NCBI GenBank assembly: GCA_947378785.1
Contig: CANCLK010000006.1
Span: 1 to 64,000 of the forward strand
DNA length: 64,000 bases
Reading direction: 5' to 3'
Origin: Comamonadaceae bacterium
GTDB lineage: Bacteria; Pseudomonadota; Gammaproteobacteria; Burkholderiales; Burkholderiaceae_C
Both the position numbers and the translations under genes were made by a program. The notes under the pieces were generated by a model. That model was not told where the DNA came from and ran no database searches. It worked only from the letters and a program-made list of their open reading frames with translations. Position 1 is the first letter of the stretch, and each line of letters starts with the position of its first letter. This document shows positions 27,940-37,421 of the stretch, one piece after another.

Positions 27940-28944
27940 ATGCGCAAATTGTCAATCGTTTCGCTTCTACGCTTTTCCCAATTCCCGGTGCATTTATGCC
28001 TCGCCGCGTTGGCATTGCCCATGCTCTCTGGTATAGCGATAGCGCAGGCCTTTCCCTCGCGGCCGATAAAAATCGTGGTCCCTTTCGCTGCGGGTGGTAG
28101 TACCGATGCACTGGCACGCATCGTGGCGCAACAGCTGGCGGACCGATTCAAACAGCCGGTCACGGTCGATAACCGACCAGGCGCAGCAGGCGCCATCGGC
28201 GCTGATGCGGTGGCGAAGTCCCCGGCGGACGGTTACACGCTGTTGATGGCCACCAGCAGCACGCACGCCGTCTTGCCGCATTTGCGTTCCCTGCCGTACC
28301 AAGCCTTGCAGGATTTCACGCCAGTTGCGGAGATCGGGACGGCACCCAATGTGTTGGTGGTGAGCCCAGCGCTTAACGTCACCACCCTGGCGCAACTCGC
28401 TCAGCTTGACAAGGCGAAGGCCGGTAAATTGTCGTTTTCATCGAGTGGAAATGGAACCATCACGCACTTGATTGCCGAGTCATTCATTCTGAGTGCAGGG
28501 TTCAAGGCGGTCCATGTACCGTACAAGACCGGCGTTCAGGCCCTGCCCGATATCGTGAGTGGGCAGGTCGATTTTGCTTTTGACAGCATTGTCTGGACGT
28601 TGCCTCAGTCGCGCGCCGGAAAGGTCCGGGCATTGGCCATCACTAGCGCTAAAAGATCGCCCCTTGCACCGGAACTTCCAACGGTTGCAGAAAGCGGCTT
28701 TCCCGGGTTTGAGGGCACGACTTGGTTTGGATTCATGGGCCCGAAGGGAATGCCTGCAGCCGTGACTGCAGAGCTCAATCGACAGATTGGTCAGATCCTG
28801 CTGGAGCCGGCTGTGCGAAAGCAGTTCGATGCTCAAGGTGCTGAACCTGGGAGCGGATCTGCAGAAGATTTTTCCCGCATGGTCCGGGCTGACAACTTGC
28901 GTTGGGGCCAAGTTATCGCGAGCAGTCGCGTGAAGCTGGATTGA
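27940..28944 (+). CDS. Bug-family substrate-binding protein (3 of 8)
   Basis: FPSRPIKIVVPFAAGGSTDALARIVAQQLADRFKQPVTVDNRPGAAGAIGADAVAKSPADGYTLL; start taken at MRKLSIVS. Confidence 0.9.
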   Translation: MRKLSIVSLLRFSQFPVHLCLAALALPMLSGIAIAQAFPSRPIKIVVPFAAGGSTDALARIVAQQLADRFKQPVTVDNRPGAAGAIGADAVAKSPADGYTLLMATSSTHAVLPHLRSLPYQALQDFTPVAEIGTAPNVLVVSPALNVTTLAQLAQLDKAKAGKLSFSSSGNGTITHLIAESFILSAGFKAVHVPYKTGVQALPDIVSGQVDFAFDSIVWTLPQSRAGKVRALAITSAKRSPLAPELPTVAESGFPGFEGTTWFGFMGPKGMPAAVTAELNRQIGQILLEPAVRKQFDAQGAEPGSGSAEDFSRMVRADNLRWGQVIASSRVKLD

Positions 28945-29076
28945 CATGATGGCTACATTGACGGCTCCCATTTTCTCTCTCTTGCGGCCAACGAGCGCCC
29001 TTTGGTACTGCCCGATGCGCCCGATGCAAGGGGCACTTGAAGACCGTTATTCGATCAGCGAAACAAAGAAGACACC

Positions 29077-29382
29077 ATGATTTATATATTCCACCTGCTT
29101 GATAAACCTGACGCTGCCGACCTGCGGTTGCGCGTTCGACCTGAACACAAAATTTACCTCGCTGCGGTGGCGGATCGCATTGCCTTTGCTGGGCCATTGC
29201 TGGCTGACGATGGCCAAACCATGGTTGGCAGTTTGCTGGCGATTGAATTTGAATCGCGTCTGGCAGCCGATGTTTGGTTGGCCAGTGAGCCGTTCAATTT
29301 GACGGGTTTGTATGCGAGCCGCGAGGTCCATGTATTTACCAATTTGTGGCCGCAACGCGCCGGCTTTCCACCCGCAGCCTGA
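29077..29382 (+). CDS. YCII-related domain protein
   Basis: 101 aa MIYIFHLLDKPDAADLRLRVRPEHKIYLAAVADRIAFAGPLLADDGQTMVGSLLAIEF. Confidence 0.8.
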   Translation: MIYIFHLLDKPDAADLRLRVRPEHKIYLAAVADRIAFAGPLLADDGQTMVGSLLAIEFESRLAADVWLASEPFNLTGLYASREVHVFTNLWPQRAGFPPAA

Positions 29383-29405
29383 GTCCATTGATTCTGGAGA
29401 ACTCT

Positions 29406-29720
29406 TTGATCAAACACATCGTCATGTGGAACCTTCGCGGCGAGACGCCGGCGGAAAAACGCGACTGTATCGCGCAGTTGCAGCGCAGTTTTGAGTCACT
29501 GCGTGGGTGTATTCCCGGTTTGCTTCACCTTGAAATTGGCGTAGATTCAAGCCGCATCGACTACGCCTGCGACGTGGTGCTCTATTCCGAATTCGAAAAT
29601 CAGGCGGCCCTCGACGGCTATGCCGTGCATCCTGAGCACTTGCGCGTCAAACGTGAACTGGCCGATATGCGCACGGCGCGGCATCAGGTTGACTATGCCA
29701 GCCCACCATCGCAACCCTGA
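29406..29720 (+). CDS. Dabb (stress-responsive A/B barrel) family protein
   Basis: LIKHIVMWNLRGETPAEKRDCIAQLQRSFESLRGCIPGLLHLEIGVD...YAVHPEHLRVKREL; TTG start inferred. Confidence 0.85.
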   Translation: MIKHIVMWNLRGETPAEKRDCIAQLQRSFESLRGCIPGLLHLEIGVDSSRIDYACDVVLYSEFENQAALDGYAVHPEHLRVKRELADMRTARHQVDYASPPSQP

Positions 29721-29756
29721 GCAACGGGTCATTGAATTTAAAAAATGGAGATTTGA

Positions 29757-30374
29757 ATGAGTGATGACATGAAGAGCGAGTTGGACATACGCCAGATGGT
29801 GGAGCGCTGGGCGCTGTGGCGCGATGCCGGTGATTGGGCGCGGTTCGCGACCGTTTGGCATCCAGAGGGCGTGATGATGGCGACCTGGTTTCAGGGCTCG
29901 TTTCAGGAGTTCATCCGGGTCACGCAAGAGGGGTGGTCCAAGGGCGTCAGCATTCTGCATTTTCTGGGCGGCTCGGCTGTCGACGTAGCGGGTGACCGCG
30001 CAATTGCACAAACCAAAATGACGATTTCTCAGCGCGGCATGGTTGAAGGGGCGCATGGCCCAGTGCTGTGTGATGTGGTCTGCACCGGTCGCTTTTATGA
30101 CTTTGTGACGCGTCACGAAGGCCAGTGGAAGCTGCTGCACCGTCAGCCGATTTACGAAAAAGACCGCATCGATCCGGTCGACTCGACGGCTACCTTGTCC
30201 TTGGATCAAGAAGCGTTGGCGGGCTTTCCTGAAGGCTATCGTCACCTCGCGTATATCCAGACGCGCATTGGCTACACCGTCAAGCTCGACATGCCTATGC
30301 TGAAGGGTCCGGTGGTGCAGGAGCTCTACCAGCGAGGAGCACGTTGGCTGGCGGGTGGCGCGTTAGAGCGCTGA
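29757..30374 (+). CDS. NTF2/SnoaL-like family protein
   Basis: DIRQMVERWALWRDAGDWARFATVWHPEGVMMATWFQGSFQEFIRV; SnoaL-like fold expected. Confidence 0.75.
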   Translation: MSDDMKSELDIRQMVERWALWRDAGDWARFATVWHPEGVMMATWFQGSFQEFIRVTQEGWSKGVSILHFLGGSAVDVAGDRAIAQTKMTISQRGMVEGAHGPVLCDVVCTGRFYDFVTRHEGQWKLLHRQPIYEKDRIDPVDSTATLSLDQEALAGFPEGYRHLAYIQTRIGYTVKLDMPMLKGPVVQELYQRGARWLAGGALER

Positions 30375-30421
30375 GCCTTCCTTTGTTCGTGTCGTATTAA
30401 AAATAAACCGGAGACAAAGAC

Positions 30422-31426
30422 ATGACCTGCAAACCGCTGAAGGACCGAGTCAGCCTGGCGCTGGCTCAGACGCTGCTGGCAGCACTGGCGGTGACCACAT
30501 TAGCCGCCATGCCAGCGGCGGCGCAGGTGTTCCCCAATAAGCCGCTGAAGGTGGTGGTGCCGCAGCCGCCGGGTGGCGGTTTTGACTTTGTGGGACGCCT
30601 GTTAGCGGACAAGTTGGGCAAGCAACTGACACAACCGGTGGTGGTCGAGAATCGTCCCGGCTCAGGCACCTTGATTGGTACTGACGCGGTGGCCAAGGCC
30701 GCGCCGGACGGTTATACGCTGCTGGTCGGTTCCGTCTCCAACCTCGCCATCAACCCGGGCTTGTACCGCAATTTGCCCTACGACAGCCTGCGTGATTTCG
30801 AGCCCGTGGGTTTGGCCGTGGCCTACAGCTACACCTTGATGGCGCGCAAGGACTTGCCTTTCAATTCCTTGAAAGATTTGGTGGCGCATGCCAAGGCCAA
30901 TCCTGGCAAGCTGACTTACGCTTCGGCTGGCAACGGATCGGGTCAGCACGTACTGGCTGCTGCTCTTTGGCATCTCGCTGGCGTCGAGTTGGTGCATGTG
31001 CCATACCGTGGCGCGCAGGCGGCGTATCAGGATCTGCTGGGCGGCCGCGTCGATGTGTTTTTCGACCTGTCATCGACAGCCCGTGTGCAGGTCGATGCGG
31101 GCAATGTGAAAGCGCTGGCGGTCTCTGGCAGCGCTCGTCTGGCGGGTCACCCGACCGTGCCGACCATCAACGAGACCGGCGTCGCAGCGCTCGAGCTGGA
31201 ATCTTGGTTTGGTCTTTTCATACCATCCAAAACCCCGGCGGATGTGGCTGCACAGCTCCGTACCGAATTGGCGAAAGTGATTGCAGCCCCTGATGTGATC
31301 GATATTTTCCGCAAGGCGGGGGGGCGGCCGCTGGCTCTGAATCCCGCCGATACTCGAGCGCTGGTTAAACGCGACGTCGACCGCTGGACCAAGCTGACGC
31401 GCGATCTTGACATCAAGCCCGAGTAA
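30422..31426 (+). CDS. Bug-family substrate-binding protein (4 of 8)
   Basis: FPNKPLKVVVPQPPGGGFDFVGRLLADKLGKQLTQPVVVENRPGSGTLIGTDAVAKAAPDGYTLL. Confidence 0.92.
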   Translation: MTCKPLKDRVSLALAQTLLAALAVTTLAAMPAAAQVFPNKPLKVVVPQPPGGGFDFVGRLLADKLGKQLTQPVVVENRPGSGTLIGTDAVAKAAPDGYTLLVGSVSNLAINPGLYRNLPYDSLRDFEPVGLAVAYSYTLMARKDLPFNSLKDLVAHAKANPGKLTYASAGNGSGQHVLAAALWHLAGVELVHVPYRGAQAAYQDLLGGRVDVFFDLSSTARVQVDAGNVKALAVSGSARLAGHPTVPTINETGVAALELESWFGLFIPSKTPADVAAQLRTELAKVIAAPDVIDIFRKAGGRPLALNPADTRALVKRDVDRWTKLTRDLDIKPE

Positions 31427-31471
31427 ATCTGTAATCTCTATTCTTCATTCACTTTTTTAAAGAAAAATCCC

Positions 31472-32056
31472 ATGCGAATTTCTGACGCCTGCCTTGATCA
31501 ACTTTTTTTCAAAGCCCGTACTGCGAATGGCTTCATTGACAAGCCGGTCCCTGCCGAGCTCCTGCAACAGGTCTATGACATCGCCAAGATGGGTGCCACG
31601 TCGATGAACACGCAGCCTGCGCGCTACGTTTTTTTGAATTCGGCCGAGTCACGCCAGCGTCTGATCCCGGCGCTGTCGCCCGGCAATGTCGAGAAAACCA
31701 AGGTCGCACCGGTCACCGTCATCGTCGCCACCGACACGCGTTTTTACGAGCACATGCCTGTGGTTTGGCACAACCCTGGTGCCAAAGAAATGTTTGAAGG
31801 CAACAAGCCCTTGGCTGATGGCACCGGCATTCGCAACAGCACCTTGAGCGGCGCTTATTTCATGATCGCCGCGCGCGCTGTGGGTCTCGATTGCGGTCCT
31901 ATGAGCGGCGTCGATCTGGCAAAAGTCAATGCCGAGTTTTTCCCTGATGGACGTTTGCAAGCCAACTTCTTGATCAACCTCGGGTATGGCGACAACAGCA
32001 AGCTGTTTGACCGCAACCCGCGCTTGAGCTTTGAACAAGCTTGCAGCGTTCTGTAA
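31472..32056 (+). CDS. Malonic semialdehyde reductase / RutE-HadB-type nitroreductase family protein
   Basis: LDQLFFKARTANGFIDKPVPAELLQQVYDIAKMGATSMNTQPARYVFL...KPLADGTGIRNSTLSGAYFMIAARAVGLDCGPMSG. Confidence 0.85.
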   Translation: MRISDACLDQLFFKARTANGFIDKPVPAELLQQVYDIAKMGATSMNTQPARYVFLNSAESRQRLIPALSPGNVEKTKVAPVTVIVATDTRFYEHMPVVWHNPGAKEMFEGNKPLADGTGIRNSTLSGAYFMIAARAVGLDCGPMSGVDLAKVNAEFFPDGRLQANFLINLGYGDNSKLFDRNPRLSFEQACSVL

Positions 32057-32117
32057 CGTTGAGATGGTGTGAGTGCTATTTGTCATGGAAAGCGCCACGC
32101 GGCGAGCGCAGTCTATT

Positions 32118-32195
32118 CGTCATGGCGAGCGCAGCGTGGCCATCCATGCCTGCGGATTCGGGCTCATGGACTGCCGCGCTACGCTCGCAGTGACG
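32118..32195. repeat. Imperfect inverted repeat (31-bp arms), REP/MITE-like intergenic element
   Basis: Left arm CGTCATGGCGAGCGCAGCGTGGCCATCCATG (32118-32148); reverse complement of right arm (32165-32195) CGTCACTGCGAGCGTAGCGCGGCAGTCCATG; 25/31 identical by eye. Confidence 0.75.
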
Positions 32196-32245
32196 AAATT
32201 TAAGCTGGTGTTCGCAGCGACGACATTTAAATAAGGAGAGACAGC

Positions 32246-33142
32246 ATGGCAGAACTGGAAGTCAAAGACTTGGCGCAAGCGGTGATTGAGCGCATGACGG
32301 AGTGCAAGGACCCACGGTTCAAGCAGGTCATGACATCGCTCGTCAAACACGTCCACTCGTTCGTGCAGGAGGTGCAACTGACCCCTGAGGAATGGATGGG
32401 GACGATTGAATTTTTGACAGCAGCCGGCCAGATGTGCGATGAAAAGCGTCAAGAATTCATTCTGCTGTCAGACACGCTGGGTGTCTCCATGGCGGTGGTC
32501 GGGATTGAGCAGGCCAAAGGTGCGGCTGCCGCGCTGAAGGCCAAGCCGACCGCGCTGAAGGCCACTGAAGCCACTGTGCTAGGCCCGTTTTTCTGGGAGG
32601 GTGCACCCGAACTGGCTTTGGGTGCCGACATCACGGGCGACAGCTCAGGCACGCCGGCTTATTACCATGGCCGTGTCACCGACACAGCAGGCCAACCGAT
32701 TGCCCACTGCACGCTCGACGTTTGGTCCGGTGATGGCGACGGCTTTTACGATTTGCAAAAAGGCCCGGATGCTCCGATGGCACTGCGTGCGCGCTTTCAC
32801 ACCGATGCGGCCGGCAACTACCGCTTTTGGTCGATCAAGCCAGCTTACTACCCTGTGCCTGATGACGGCCCGGTCGGTGGCATGCTGCGCCGCATGGGGC
32901 GCCATCCGAACCGGCCCGGTCATATGCACACCATGCTCAGCGCGCCCGGCTATGAGCGACTGATCACGCACCTGTTTGTCTCTGACAGCCCGTTTCTCGA
33001 TTCTGATGCAGTCTTCGGCGTGCGCAACAGCCTGATCGTTGATTTTGAAGCTCATCCAGCTGGCCCGGCGCCTGACGGTCGTGTCATGAGTACGCCTTTT
33101 CACACGGCGTACTACGACTTCAAGCTCGTGCCGTCGGCTTGA
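32246..33142 (+). CDS. Hydroxyquinol 1,2-dioxygenase-like intradiol ring-cleavage dioxygenase
   Basis: VLGPFFWEGAPEL, GRVTDTAGQPIAHCTLDVWSGDGDGFYD, AYYPVPDDGPVGGMLRRMGRHPNRPGHMHTMLSAPGYERLITHLF; Tyr/Tyr/His/His iron-ligand pattern. Confidence 0.88.
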   Translation: MAELEVKDLAQAVIERMTECKDPRFKQVMTSLVKHVHSFVQEVQLTPEEWMGTIEFLTAAGQMCDEKRQEFILLSDTLGVSMAVVGIEQAKGAAAALKAKPTALKATEATVLGPFFWEGAPELALGADITGDSSGTPAYYHGRVTDTAGQPIAHCTLDVWSGDGDGFYDLQKGPDAPMALRARFHTDAAGNYRFWSIKPAYYPVPDDGPVGGMLRRMGRHPNRPGHMHTMLSAPGYERLITHLFVSDSPFLDSDAVFGVRNSLIVDFEAHPAGPAPDGRVMSTPFHTAYYDFKLVPSA

Positions 33143-33173
33143 GTGTTTTTGATTCCCTCGCAGGAGATCCATT

Positions 33174-33971
33174 TTGAAAATTGGCAAGGCCACCCAACCC
33201 CGTTCAGCCATTTGCACCTCGAACGCTGAAACGATCGTGGTGCGCGGTGCGGACTTGTCCCGCGAGCTGATCGGACATATCAATTTTGGCGACTATTTTT
33301 TCTTGTTGGTCACCGGTCGTCGCGCTGATGCTGCGACCAGTGCCGTGCTGAATGCCACCTTGGTGGCGATTGCCGAACACGGTTTGGTGCCGAGCGTGCA
33401 AGCGGCCCGCATGACGCTGGCCGCTGCACCGGATGCGATGCAGGGTGCGGTGGCGGCGGGTTTGTTGGGCTCTGGCTCGGTGATTTTGGGCGCTTCTGAA
33501 ACGGCGGGGCGACTGTATTTAGCGGTGGAAAAAGAAGCTGACAAACACGCAGGTGATTTGCATGCGGCGGCGCGTGCCGTGGTGGCTGATTTGCGTGCGC
33601 GCAAGTTGCCTATCGCCGGTTATGGTCATCCCGAACACAAGCAACGCGATCCGCGCGTTGGTCGGTTGTTCGAAGTCTCGGCTGAGGCCGGCGCGGGTCA
33701 GCGTTATGTCGAGATTGCAAAAATAGTGGAGGCCGTCATTCCTGAAATCGTCGGCAAGGAGCTCAAGCTGAATGTGTCAGGGGCGATTCCTGCGGTGCTG
33801 CTGGGCGTGGGTTTTCCGGTCAATGCGCTCAAGGGCGTGCCAATGCTGGCGCGCACAGCCAGCTTGATTGCCCACCTGAATGAAGAGCTGGAAGATCCGA
33901 TTGGTTTTGCGCTGTCTTACCAAGCCACGCAAGGGCTGCAATACACCGGTGACATGCCTAAGGCATCCTGA
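33174..33971 (+). CDS. Citryl-CoA lyase-like protein (citrate synthase superfamily)
   Basis: 265 aa; ISFGDY-like NFGDYFFLLVTGRRA, AEHGLVPSVQAARMT, AGYGHPEHKQRDPRVGRLFE; TTG start. Confidence 0.82.
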   Translation: MKIGKATQPRSAICTSNAETIVVRGADLSRELIGHINFGDYFFLLVTGRRADAATSAVLNATLVAIAEHGLVPSVQAARMTLAAAPDAMQGAVAAGLLGSGSVILGASETAGRLYLAVEKEADKHAGDLHAAARAVVADLRARKLPIAGYGHPEHKQRDPRVGRLFEVSAEAGAGQRYVEIAKIVEAVIPEIVGKELKLNVSGAIPAVLLGVGFPVNALKGVPMLARTASLIAHLNEELEDPIGFALSYQATQGLQYTGDMPKAS

Positions 33972-33976
33972 GTGAC

Positions 33977-35155
33977 ATGGCCAAAGTTCTAGCCAATGTA
34001 CGGGTTGTCGAGCACGGCACCTTCATCACCGGGCCGGCGGCCTCCATGCTGCTGGCCGACTTGGGTGCTGATGTTGTCAAGGTTGAATTGCCCGTCACAG
34101 GTGATCCATTCAGAGCCTTCAAAGGCGAGCTGTACAGCCCACATTTTCAAACCTACAACCGCAATAAACGCAGCATCACACTGAACACCAAGGACGCCGC
34201 TGACTTGGCGCGCTTTGACGATTTGATCCGCGACGCCGATGTCTACATCCAGAACTTCCGGCCCGGTGTGGCCGAACAGATTGGTGCTGGCCAGGAGCGT
34301 CTGCAAAAGATCAACCCGCGTTTGATTTACTGCGCCATCAGTGGCTTTGGGCCGACGGGTCCGTATGCGGGTCGACCGAGTTATGACACCGTGGCGCAAG
34401 CCACCAGTGGATTTTTGGGCTTGTTGATCAACCCGGCCAATCCGCGTGTGGTGGGCCCTGCGCTGGCCGATGCGTTGACCGGTTTTTATGCCGCTTACGG
34501 CGTGCTTGGCGCCTTGCATGAAAGGCATGAAACAGGCATCGGTCGCAAGGTGGAGGTCTCCATGATGGAGGCCATGACGCACTTCAACCTAGATGCCTTC
34601 ACGCATTTGTTTTCCGCCGATGAAGTCATGGGCCCGTTCAGCAGGCCCAGTGTGTCGCAGTCTTATGTGATGCAGTGCAGCGATGGTTTGTGGCTGGCGC
34701 TGCACATGTCGTCACCCCCCAAATTCTGGCAAGGTCTGGCCACGGTAATGGAGCGTCACGATATTCTCAAAGACCCGCGCTTTGCCACGCGGCAAGCGCG
34801 TATCGAAAATCAGGAGGCGCTGATGCATGTGCTCGCTGGCGTATTCAAGCTGCGACCTCGTGCCGATTGGTGCGCTGGTTTGGCGGCCGAAGACGTGCCG
34901 CACGCGCCGGTCTACACCACCGCTGAGGTACCGCAAGACCCGCAGGCGCAACACTTGCAGCTGTTTGTCGAGGCCCCGCACCCGGTCACCGGCACGTTCA
35001 AGACCGTGCGTTCACCCGTGTCCTTTGATGGCGAACGTTCACTCGACGTCACTGCACCGCCGCTGCTGGGGCAGCACAATGCCGAGTTCGCGCGCGGCTG
35101 GGCCGCCCGAGCGGCGTACAAGGAAAGATCCGCCGCCAACGAAAGCGAAGCATGA
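33977..35155 (+). CDS. CoA-transferase family III (CaiB/BaiF)
   Basis: VRVVEHGTFITGPAASMLLADLGADVVKVELPVTGDPFRAF...YNRNKRSITLNTKDAADLARFDDLIRDADVYIQNFRPGVAEQIG. Confidence 0.93.
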   Translation: MAKVLANVRVVEHGTFITGPAASMLLADLGADVVKVELPVTGDPFRAFKGELYSPHFQTYNRNKRSITLNTKDAADLARFDDLIRDADVYIQNFRPGVAEQIGAGQERLQKINPRLIYCAISGFGPTGPYAGRPSYDTVAQATSGFLGLLINPANPRVVGPALADALTGFYAAYGVLGALHERHETGIGRKVEVSMMEAMTHFNLDAFTHLFSADEVMGPFSRPSVSQSYVMQCSDGLWLALHMSSPPKFWQGLATVMERHDILKDPRFATRQARIENQEALMHVLAGVFKLRPRADWCAGLAAEDVPHAPVYTTAEVPQDPQAQHLQLFVEAPHPVTGTFKTVRSPVSFDGERSLDVTAPPLLGQHNAEFARGWAARAAYKERSAANESEA

Positions 35156-36141
35156 GCGCACGCTCAAACCAGTGCGTTCTGGCCGTGGCACTTCTGAGCG
35201 CCTTCAGCCTAGGCCTGAGCGCGCGACCAGCTCAGGCTCAAGACTTCCCGCTGCGGCCCATCAAACTCGTTGTTCCTTTCGGTGCTGGCACGACCACCGA
35301 CATCATTTCTCGCGTCATCGCCGATGGCTTGAGTAAGCCGCTAGGGCAAGCTGTGGTGGTTGAAAACCGAGCGGGTGCGGGTGGCGTCATTGGCTCAGAT
35401 CTGGTGGCCAAAGGGCCGGCGGATGGCTACACCATTGTCATGGGCACGGTTGGCACACACGCCATCAATGCAACGCTGTTCAAGAGGCTACCTTACGACC
35501 CGCTGAAAGACTTTGCGCCTGTGGTCTTCGCCGGCTACACGCCGACCTTGCTCGTGGTCGCGGCGAATTCGCCACTCAAGACGGTGAAAGACCTGGCAGC
35601 GCAAGCCAGTCGGCCCGATGGCAACGTGAGTTATGCGTCTGCTGGCAACGGCACCTCCGGTCACCTGGCGGGTGAACTGCTGAAGGCGCGCGTGGGTGGC
35701 GACATGGTCCACGTGCCTTACAAAGAAGGCGGTCTGGCCTTGACCGATGTGATGGGCGGGCAGGTGCAGTTCATGTTCTATCACCCGGCGGCCGTGCTGC
35801 CGCACATGAAGTCAGGCAAGCTGCGCGCACTCGGCGCGTCCAGCGCCAAACGCAGCGTTGCAGCCCCCGATGTACCGACCTTGGTCGAGCAAGGCGTGGC
35901 TGACTTTGACTTGGTGGCTTGGTTCATGATGTATGCGCCTGCAGCCACGCCTGCGCCAGTTTTGGCGCGCTTGAGAGATGCGGCCGCGCAGGCCATGGCG
36001 AGTCCGGAGGTCACCGCCAAACTAGGCGCGCAAGGGCTTGAACTGCGCAACATGAAACCCGATGAATTGGCCATTTTTGGCCGATCTGAAATCACCAAGT
36101 GGGCCGAGTTGGTGAGGCGCTCCGGCGCGCAGGTCGACTGA
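35152..36141 (+). CDS. Bug-family substrate-binding protein (5 of 8)
   Basis: FPLRPIKLVVPFGAGTTTDIISRVIADGLSKPLGQAVVVENRAGAGGVIGSDLVAKGPADGYTIV; ATGA overlap with the CoA-transferase gene. Confidence 0.92.
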   Translation: MSARSNQCVLAVALLSAFSLGLSARPAQAQDFPLRPIKLVVPFGAGTTTDIISRVIADGLSKPLGQAVVVENRAGAGGVIGSDLVAKGPADGYTIVMGTVGTHAINATLFKRLPYDPLKDFAPVVFAGYTPTLLVVAANSPLKTVKDLAAQASRPDGNVSYASAGNGTSGHLAGELLKARVGGDMVHVPYKEGGLALTDVMGGQVQFMFYHPAAVLPHMKSGKLRALGASSAKRSVAAPDVPTLVEQGVADFDLVAWFMMYAPAATPAPVLARLRDAAAQAMASPEVTAKLGAQGLELRNMKPDELAIFGRSEITKWAELVRRSGAQVD

Positions 36142-36206
36142 GCGACAGCGCAAATTTCAGTTGAATTTTCACGCGACCGTCCTTATCAATAAACAGGAGA
36201 CAAACC

Positions 36207-37409
36207 ATGAAGATGACCAGAAGAACTTTGTCCGCCGTGGCTGCCGTCGGTGCAGCGTTGGCATTTGCTGGCGCGGTCCAAGCGCAGGCGCCAGGCCCGG
36301 TGCGCATCGGTAGCACACTGGCGCTCACCGGCCCGCTGTCGTCCACCGCCCTGACGCATAAGTTGGCGGGTGAAATCTATGTCGAGCAGCTCAACGCCCG
36401 GGGTGGTTTGCTGGGCCGCAAGGTCGAGTGGACGGTGAAAGATGATCAGTCCAAGCCAGACTTGGCGCGCACGCTGTATGAGCAGTTGGTGACGTCCGAC
36501 AAAGTTGATTTGCTGATGGGGCCGTATGCCACGGGTGCGATTTTGTCAGCCATGGGTGTGGCCCAGCGCTACAACAAGGTGTTGGTGCATCACACCTTTG
36601 GCATTCCTTCACTGGCCAAGTACGACATGCAGTTTCCGGCGTGGTCGATTGGTGCAGATCCCGGAACAACAGTGCCCAACACGCTTTTTGACGCGCTGGC
36701 TGCATCGCCCAAACCACCGAAGACGATAGCCATCGTCACCAGCAAATTCCCATCGATCCACTTTATGTCGCTGGGCGGTCGTGAAGTAGCTAAAAAACGC
36801 GGCTTAACCGAAGTTCTATTTTTGGAATGGGACTTTGGCAACCGGGACTTTGGACCGATTGCCGCGCGTGTGAAAGATGCCAAGCCCGATCTGGTCTGGA
36901 TCGGTGACATCGGTCTGGAGGGCAACATGCTGCTCGACGCGATGAAGAAAATTGATTACACACCACCGTTGCATTTCCACCTCTACCCGGCCCCTGGACC
37001 GATGAGCAAAGCGGCTGACGGCAACAATGCGCTGGCGGTGACGATTTTTGAAGAACACGCGCCGTTCATCAACAACCCGACGGCAGCCCAGTTTGTCAAA
37101 ATATTCAACGAGCGCGCCACCAAACTGAACTTGCCGGATACCAGCGTCGAAGTGCAGGCTGCTGCGTCGTACTCGGCCTGGCAGATTCTGGAAGCCGGCG
37201 TGCGTGGTGCGAATAGCTTGGACGACAAAGCCATTGCTGCTTGGCTGCGCAAGAACCGCGTTGAGACCATTCACGGCCGTCTGCGTTTTGACGGCCCTGG
37301 CAATTACGGCGATGACCTGATGAAGATCAAGCAGGTGCAAAACGGCAAGTGGACGGTGGTTTACCCTGCGCAGTTCGCACCACCGGGCGTCAAGCTCCAA
37401 GTGAAGTAA
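36207..37409 (+). CDS. Branched-chain amino acid-type ABC transporter substrate-binding protein (LivK-like)
   Basis: VRIGSTLALTGPLSSTALTHKLAGEIYVEQLNARGGLLGRKVEWTVKDDQSKPDLARTLYEQLV. Confidence 0.92.
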   Translation: MKMTRRTLSAVAAVGAALAFAGAVQAQAPGPVRIGSTLALTGPLSSTALTHKLAGEIYVEQLNARGGLLGRKVEWTVKDDQSKPDLARTLYEQLVTSDKVDLLMGPYATGAILSAMGVAQRYNKVLVHHTFGIPSLAKYDMQFPAWSIGADPGTTVPNTLFDALAASPKPPKTIAIVTSKFPSIHFMSLGGREVAKKRGLTEVLFLEWDFGNRDFGPIAARVKDAKPDLVWIGDIGLEGNMLLDAMKKIDYTPPLHFHLYPAPGPMSKAADGNNALAVTIFEEHAPFINNPTAAQFVKIFNERATKLNLPDTSVEVQAAASYSAWQILEAGVRGANSLDDKAIAAWLRKNRVETIHGRLRFDGPGNYGDDLMKIKQVQNGKWTVVYPAQFAPPGVKLQVK

Positions 37410-37421
37410 TCGGCAAGGGGG

